A DNA stretch of 20,115 nucleotides from the IMG/VR virus record IMGVR_UViG_3300031951_001530, positions 1-20,115 of that record. The stretch is one strand, 5' to 3'. The notes beneath the pieces were generated by a model. It searched no databases and was not told the origin of the DNA. It saw only the letters and a program-made list of their open reading frames with translations. Source of the DNA: a virus. The translations under genes and the position numbers were made by a program. Below, in pieces: positions 19,136 to 20,115 of this stretch. Numbering within the stretch: position 1 is the first letter of the stretch; each line of letters opens with the position of its first letter.

Positions 19136-19936
19136 CTACTTCGACCCGATCTCGATGCTGAGTTCGGGGACGCCGGAAGACGTGCCGTCCATGGCGAAGA
19201 CCGGGTAAAGCGCGGAGTTGTCGTAGACCACAGGCAGGCCGGTCTTGAGGTAGTCCCAGGTGTCACCGCCGTTCGCGAACGGAAAGCGGAAGCAGGAGAT
19301 CAGGGGGCGCATAATCATGACATTGAAGGTGCCAGACGCTGCGCCGGAGGAGGTGATGGCCACAAGGCCCGAGACGCCGCTGTCGCCCGCCTGCAGCGGA
19401 AGCTGGATCATCCGACCGAGGGTCAGAGCGCCGCCGACGCTGACCGCGCCGGTCGTCCCCGCGTTGCCGTCCTGGTCGAGGTACTCCACCGTGATTGTCG
19501 CCGTCGCCGCCAGAGCCGTGACGCACTCGATCCAGATTTCGAGGCCCTTGTAGTCGGAGCCGGGTACGCGGGACTGCCAGCCGGTCGGCGGCGAGGACAG
19601 CGCCAAGCGCGATTGGATGCCGGGATAGGCCCCACACACAAAGAGGCGGTCGTAGAGGGCCACCTTTCCAGCCAACGAGCATTGACCGGCGAAGCGGGTC
19701 AGGTAGCCGACGGCCCCGCCAGCGAAGCTGTTGATCTGCGGGTAGCCCGCGATGGCGTCGTCGTGAACCACACCGGAGGCTGTGTTGCCCGCCGCCAGGG
19801 TTCCTGGGCCGGGCTGCCCCGCCAGTTCGAACAGGGTGAACCACCCGCCGATAACGGTCGTGCGTGTGACCGACCGCATCCACTCGATGACCTGCTTGGC
19901 ACTGCCGACGTAGTCGTCGTTGTTCGCGATGGGCAC
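19136..19936 (-). CDS. Virion protein, paralogue B of a tandem pair
   Basis: The 266-residue protein starts MPIANNDDYVGSAKQVIEWM and is aligned along its length with paralogue A. Divergence is greatest near residues 20-45 and in the segments between the shared motifs, while the GYPQINSFAGGAVGYLTR and SDYKGLEIWIECVTA blocks are well conserved. It ends in PELSIEIGSK, as paralogue A ends in EVWIEVASR. It abuts paralogue A exactly (TAG at 19138-19136, ATG at 19135), which indicates tight co-translation. The pair may build hetero-oligomers or give two receptor-binding specificities; this is inferred only from the duplication. Confidence 0.7.
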   Translation of the reverse strand: MPIANNDDYVGSAKQVIEWMRSVTRTTVIGGWFTLFELAGQPGPGTLAAGNTASGVVHDDAIAGYPQINSFAGGAVGYLTRFAGQCSLAGKVALYDRLFVCGAYPGIQSRLALSSPPTGWQSRVPGSDYKGLEIWIECVTALAATATITVEYLDQDGNAGTTGAVSVGGALTLGRMIQLPLQAGDSGVSGLVAITSSGAASGTFNVMIMRPLISCFRFPFANGGDTWDYLKTGLPVVYDNSALYPVFAMDGTSSGVPELSIEIGSK

Positions 19937-19939
19937 GGC

Positions 19940-20115
19940 CTACTCCTCCGTGATCGTGGAGCCGGTGGTGAGGCGCGGTTGGATGCCGGGGCTGACGGCG
20001 ATGGAGGGCGTCAGCGCGCCTCGGTAGAGCAGCTTACCGGCTCCGCTCGAGGCCGTTCCGACGGCGACGTGCGTGATCGTCGGGGTGCCGGAGGTGCAGG
20101 CTGGGAAGTCGACGT
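19940..20115 (-). CDS. C-terminal end of a tail-fibre-like gene, cut by the window edge
   Basis: The minus-strand frame ending with TAG at 19942-19940 is open to the right edge and gives 58 residues. It includes ACTSGTPTITHVAVGTASSG and AGKLLYRGALTPSIAVSPGIQ, ending RLTTGSTITEE. The pattern (THVAVG..SSGAGKLLYRGALT...V.PGIQPRL...) resembles small phage tail-fibre or tail-associated proteins. The stop is three bases before the start of paralogue B. The N-terminus is not in the window, so length and start are unknown. Confidence 0.55.
   Translation of the reverse strand, partial: VDFPACTSGTPTITHVAVGTASSGAGKLLYRGALTPSIAVSPGIQPRLTTGSTITEE

Overview
The window is GC-rich, phage-dense DNA. It reads as part of a temperate phage with a probable short-tailed (podovirus-like, P22-type) particle, from an alphaproteobacterial host. 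The particle type is inferred from a gp10-like tail hub and probable ejection proteins. The host is inferred from base composition, codon use and the style of the phage families, and is not proven. No host gene is recognisable. Phage genes lie on both sides of an integrase/attachment-site locus, which suggests a free, circular or permuted phage genome rather than a prophage end.

Layout. Positions 1-3250 (minus strand) hold an early operon. In order of transcription it carries a small Cro-like HTH protein, a RuvC-type resolvase, then (after its own promoter and leader) two proteins of unknown function, a P-loop ATPase of Sak4/RecA-like type and a probable ssDNA-binding partner. A cut-off gene follows at the left edge. 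Positions 3251-3367 are an immunity region with GCGGTA/TACCGC operators. From 3368, on the plus strand, lie a CI-like repressor (HTH plus S24-like domain lacking the usual Ser/Lys pair) and an integration operon: small protein, zinc-ribbon/HTH protein, 48-residue membrane peptide, excisionase-like protein and tyrosine integrase. A further operator copy sits on the promoter of this operon. After int comes attP, whose core is the 3' half of a tRNA-Thr(GGT) gene, flanked by arm-type repeats, then a small HTH gene.

Positions 6847-20115 are the late region on the minus strand, transcribed right to left: tail-fibre-like and adhesin-like genes, two tandem paralogues, a 10-residue Trp-repeat protein, small tail proteins, the gp10-like hub, four probable virion/ejection proteins, then a lysis cassette (coiled-coil membrane protein, HTH-metallophosphoesterase, M15 endolysin, holin). 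The cassette ends at a rho-independent terminator embedded in the convergent HTH gene. One small plus-strand membrane-protein gene, altered by a recent 48-bp duplication, interrupts the late region at 8864-9079.

Working together: repressor and Cro-like protein would compete at the operators; the integration operon drives insertion into and excision from a tRNA-Thr gene; the early operon supplies recombination functions; the late operon builds the tail and lyses the cell. Capsid, portal and terminase genes are not in this window.
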